NCBI RefSeq assembly: GCF_016775475.1
Contig: NZ_JAEUXJ010000001.1
Span: 434,001-498,000 of the forward strand
Source: Belnapia mucosa
GTDB lineage: Bacteria; Pseudomonadota; Alphaproteobacteria; Acetobacterales; Acetobacteraceae
Direction of reading: 5' to 3'
DNA: 64,000 bases
The translations under genes were made by a program, and so were the position numbers. The notes beneath the pieces were generated by a model. That model made no database searches and was not told the origin of the DNA. It saw nothing but the letters and a program-made list of their open reading frames with translations. Below are positions 62,001-64,000 of the stretch, piece by piece. The first letter of the stretch is position 1, and each line of letters starts with the position of its first letter.

Positions 62001-64000
62001 GTCTTGCCGGTGGCCGTATCGGCATCGCTGTCCTGGTCGTCGGCCGCCGCATCCTGGGCCGAGGCGACATAGCTCGTGGGCCTCACGAACTGCACGCCAT
62101 ACTGGCCGGGGGCGAGGCCGCTGAACAGGTAGCCCCCATCGGCACCGGTGGTCACGGTCTTGCCCGAGATCGGGTTGCCGGCGCTGTCCAGCAGCGTCAC
62201 CGTCACACCGGCCAGGGGCTGGTCGCCCGCATCCTGCACGCCATTGGCGTTCATATCGGCGAAGACGCGATTGCCAATGCTGATCGGGCGGTAGAGCCCG
62301 ACATCATGGGTCAGGTCGCTGTCGCCCGAGCTGATGCTGAAAGCGGGGGCAATGCCGGTCGCCGGGTTCGCGTCGCTGTCGGTCGCCGCCGTGCCCTTGT
62401 CGTTCGGGGTGAAGACCCAGCCGGAGGGCTTGGTGAACTCCTCATGGTAGGTCCCGGGCCGCAGGCCGGTGAAGCTGTAGGCGCCGTTCGCATCGGTGGT
62501 GGTGGTGTAGCTTTCGCCGGTCAGGTCGTTGACGAGCTTGACGCCAAGATTGGCGACGCCGCCCTCGCCGGAATCCAGGATGCCGTTGCCGTTCTTGTCC
62601 TCAAACGCCAGATCTCCGATGGTCGCAGGCAGATAGAGGCCGGCATCCGCAGTCGTCGTGGTGGTCCCTGCCGCGAGGGCATAGGTGCCCGTCAGGCCTG
62701 TCGTCGGATCGGCATCGCTATCCCTGGCGTCGTCACCGCCCTGATCCGCCAGAGTGATCTGATAGCCACCGGAGGTGACAAACTTCACCTGGTAGTTGCC
62801 GGGGACCAGACCTGTGAAGGAATAGGCACCACCATTGCCGGTGACGGTCGAGCTGGTGAAGACCCCGCTTTTGTAAAGCTGCACCGTGATGCCGTCGACG
62901 CCCTGCTCACCGGTGTCCTGCACGCCATTGCCATTGGCATCGAGGAAGACCTTGTCGCCGATGGCGGCCGGCTTCCAGAAACCGGCATCCCCGGTCGTGT
63001 CATTCGCGCCCGAGGCATAGGTCTTCGCGACCGTCGTGCCATTCTGGTTGATATCGCTGTCGAGATCGTCGGCGCCGGCGTCCTGGCTGGTGGTGGTGTA
63101 GCCGGCCGGGGTGGCGAAACGCACCGCGTAGTCACCGGGCGCGAGGTTGCCGAAGCTGTAGAGGCCATTGGCGTTGGTGGTGGTGCTGGTCAGCGCCTGG
63201 TCGCTGCCGTTCAGCAGGGTAACCGTGACGCCGCCGATCCCGGCCTCGCCGGCATCCTGCATGCCATTGCCATTGAGGTCGTAGAAGACCTTATCGCCGA
63301 TGGTGATCGGCGCATAGAAGCCGGCATCGTGGCTGGTATCATTGTCGCCCGAGGCGAGGGTGATCTTGCTGCCCGTGCCACTCGCCGTCCCGGTGCCGTT
63401 CGGATCGCTATCGGCCGCCGCGCCGCCAAGGCCGGTCCTGGTCAGCACATAACCGTTCGGCGCGGTGAAGGTCTCGTAATAGTCGCCCGGCTTGAGGCCG
63501 GCGAAGCTATAGGCGCCATTGGCATCGGTCACCGCCGTCTGCAGCGCGGTGCTGGAGCCCCAGGCAAAGAGCTTCACCGTGACGCCGGCCAGCCCCTGCT
63601 CGCCGCTGTCCTGAGTGCCGTTGCCATTGGCATCGACCCAAGCAAAATTGCCGAGCTTGGCCGGGATGTAGAAACCGGCATCACGCGTGTTGTCCACCGC
63701 CCCGGAGTTATAGAGCAGCGAGGTCGTCTTGCCGGTGGTCGGATCGGCATCGCTGTCCTTGGCGTCGTCGCCGCCGGCATCCTTGCCGGTCAGGACATGG
63801 CCGCCTGCCGGCGCAACAAACTGCACGCCATAGCTGCCTGGTATCAGGTCGGTGAAGCTGTAGTTCCCGTTGCCGTCGGTGGTGGTCGTCTTGCCGCTGA
63901 TGGCGTTGCCCGAGGCATCCAGCAGGTTGACGGTGACGTTGGCGAGGCCCGCCTCGGTGGCGTCCTGCACGCCATTGCCATTCGCATCGACGAAGGCGCG
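59051..64000 (-). CDS. Giant SdrD-B-repeat and RTX surface/secreted protein, 3' part
   Basis: At least 1,649 residues are in the window and the 5' end lies beyond it. From the window edge inward: eight SdrD-B (Cna-B-like) repeats of about 113-118 residues, a ninth degenerate one, then about 625 residues with RTX nonapeptides (GGTGNDTFHGGAGN, GNDTLDGGTGGDV, DTLDGGVGSDVLFGGTGAD). The C-terminus DFLYA follows a D/L/V-rich segment as in type I secretion substrates. There is no LPXTG or autotransporter barrel. Typical calcium-binding DxNGNGxQD loops occur in each full repeat. Probably a biofilm or surface adhesin. No secretion genes are present nearby. Confidence 0.93.
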   Translation of the reverse strand, partial: RAFVDANGNGVQDATEAGLANVTVNLLDASGNAISGKTTTTDGNGNYSFTDLIPGSYGVQFVAPAGGHVLTGKDAGGDDAKDSDADPTTGKTTSLLYNSGAVDNTRDAGFYIPAKLGNFAWVDANGNGTQDSGEQGLAGVTVKLFAWGSSTALQTAVTDANGAYSFAGLKPGDYYETFTAPNGYVLTRTGLGGAAADSDPNGTGTASGTGSKITLASGDNDTSHDAGFYAPITIGDKVFYDLNGNGMQDAGEAGIGGVTVTLLNGSDQALTSTTTNANGLYSFGNLAPGDYAVRFATPAGYTTTSQDAGADDLDSDINQNGTTVAKTYASGANDTTGDAGFWKPAAIGDKVFLDANGNGVQDTGEQGVDGITVQLYKSGVFTSSTVTGNGGAYSFTGLVPGNYQVKFVTSGGYQITLADQGGDDARDSDADPTTGLTGTYALAAGTTTTTADAGLYLPATIGDLAFEDKNGNGILDSGEGGVANLGVKLVNDLTGESYTTTTDANGAYSFTGLRPGTYHEEFTKPSGWVFTPNDKGTAATDSDANPATGIAPAFSISSGDSDLTHDVGLYRPISIGNRVFADMNANGVQDAGDQPLAGVTVTLLDSAGNPISGKTVTTGADGGYLFSGLAPGQYGVQFVRPTSYVASAQDAAADDQDSDADTATGKTAIKTYVSGDQDNTVDAGFYQPTGLGDRVFLDVNGNGIQDNGEQGIDGVTVTLLDGSGNALPGRVTTTAGGGFYHFAGLVPGEYKVQFSAPSGYAITLADRGLDDAADSDASPLTGITGTHTLVSGQTDNSVDAGLYQPVTIGDRAWVDVNGNGVQDLGEPGLAHVLVTLVNDLTGATVSQETDADGNYLFTNLLPGTYHEIFTAPAGYVFTRSGAGTTATDSDANAAGLGASFAIGSGETDRTHDAGLYIPPKIGGTVSLVLPPGICDYKRPDAVFAGVTVELLDVNGHVVATTTTRSDGTYLFENLVPGTYRVEFIAPAGTQFAAGVGADGLSASMATVSGDAFTYVDAGLSHLTGTIFDQPATVLTSPWAYDANTAVNIAFEGAGQVNLNAPGSYVVGGLGGLTASSNQAGQYIIGGRGNNLEHGGSNGAQLGGSVLVGGAGNNVFEGTSGNDIIIGGCGTNNMQGLGSVGASAPHGLAGFDILVGGPSADIIEGNSSLALMVGGAGNDELNGNGTIVGGSNDGSVTYADGAITSLVIGDHLKLGGGANTVIFQKGDGVQWVENFHPAEGDNLQIYGYAAPVAVGSYNGFTVLYFGGNDALVFNQPVPQEHLAYFAGQNSAPGAYGHWAPLPPTLLTTAVTSYTGTQGDDIAVGSSAATTFWAGAGDNLLIGGTGNDTFHGGAGNTTMIGNGGTDLYYGGTGDDLYYLNSAAETIVEQANGGHDMVVAGFSLTLADNVENLILSIGAGDLDGTGNASDNVLVGNGGVNMLKGLEGNDNLAGNGGNDKLLGGLGNDTLDGGTGGDVMLGGAGDDTYVVDDAGDLVIEVAGAGTDTVIVQGSFVSYTLNTTLENLVLRGSIRLGTGNTLDNQLTGSDADNWLLGKEGNDTLDGGVGSDVLFGGTGADLFVFGRGLGFDVVGDFTAGADRILLKGLGFADFADVEAHLAEVNGSSVIDLGANGAVTLVGVANASLTASDFLYA
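59270..60808 (-). repeat. RTX calcium-binding blocks of the giant protein
   Basis: Four blocks of GGxGxDxUx-type nonapeptides, at about 60431-60808 (degenerate), 59873-59989, 59543-59710 and 59270-59395, separated by linkers such as VENLILSIGAGDLDGTGN. Confidence 0.85.
60929..64000 (-). repeat. Tandem SdrD-B repeat array
   Basis: Repeat boundaries on the minus strand, each beginning with xIGDxxFxDxNGNG: first partial to 63659; then 63658, 63304, 62965, 62623, 62281, 61933, 61582 and 61243 (start of each). Spacing is 339-354 bases. The last unit (61243-60929) lacks the DxNGNG calcium loop and has CDYKRPD instead. Pairs differ in the body: units 5 and 8 share VNDLTG and TYHEEFT/TYHEIFT, hinting at internal duplication. 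Confidence 0.93.

Overview
The window is GC-rich (roughly 70% by eye) and reads as chromosome from an alphaproteobacterium. The best fit is the Acetobacteraceae/Rhodospirillales (Roseomonas-like). The reasons are the NasST-controlled nitrate assimilation operon, the fliQ-fliR-flhB-cckA order, the eukaryote-type NADP isocitrate dehydrogenase, the DUF1127 and NrsF proteins, and the base composition. This placement is inference from gene content; no rRNA is present. I saw no tRNA, CRISPR array, insertion sequence or phage gene.

Layout. 1-764: end of a TRAP transporter permease. 771-10737 (minus): a nitrate assimilation operon reading nasT, nasS, nrtA, nrtB, nrtD, FAD reductase, nasA, cysG, with genes overlapping or nearly touching. 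Its leader carries a hexaloop hairpin of the kind bound by ANTAR antiterminators. No nitrite reductase is present. 10872-16427: small housekeeping/accessory genes (AbgB-type amidohydrolase, DapA-family lyase, SRAP protein, glutathione transferase, DUF1127, MocR-type regulator). 16402-33680: a large flagellar/chemotaxis block. flgF-flgG-flgA-flgH runs left. fliL-fliM-DUF6468-like-MotE-like-cheY-cheZ and a 909-residue TPR protein run right. Then come speD-speE, then fliP-fliO plus a 77-residue orphan (left), and flgB-flgC-fliE-fliQ-fliR-flhB-cckA-like kinase (right). The two divergent flagellar intergenic regions share an identical 10-mer resembling a CtrA half-site context.

33857-42034: recA, alaS, an RTX-tailed haem peroxidase, a DUF599 membrane protein and icd with a textbook terminator. 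42257-46239: a possible 38-codon ORF, an Hpt phosphotransfer protein, and a periplasmic binding protein whose start codon overlaps, head to head, that of a large hybrid histidine kinase. 46243-57841: a catabolic cluster with two short-chain dehydrogenases, a D-2-hydroxyacid dehydrogenase, an enolase-superfamily dehydratase, a complete sugar-type ABC importer, a thiamine diphosphate enzyme, and an AtzG-like small protein with an amidase. 57849-59060: an ECF sigma factor with its NrsF-type anti-sigma factor. 59051 to the window end (minus): the 3' part of a giant surface protein with at least eight SdrD-B-type repeats, one degenerate repeat, and an RTX C-terminus.

Most unusual points: the NasT-type leader hairpin; the shared motif at the flagellar intergenic regions beside a cckA-like kinase that lacks membrane segments; the large unassigned periplasmic TPR protein in the fliM-cheYZ operon; the CATG-overlapping divergent sensor pair; the uncharacterised catabolic cluster; and two probable type I secreted proteins (RTX peroxidase and SdrD-B/RTX giant) with no secretion genes nearby.
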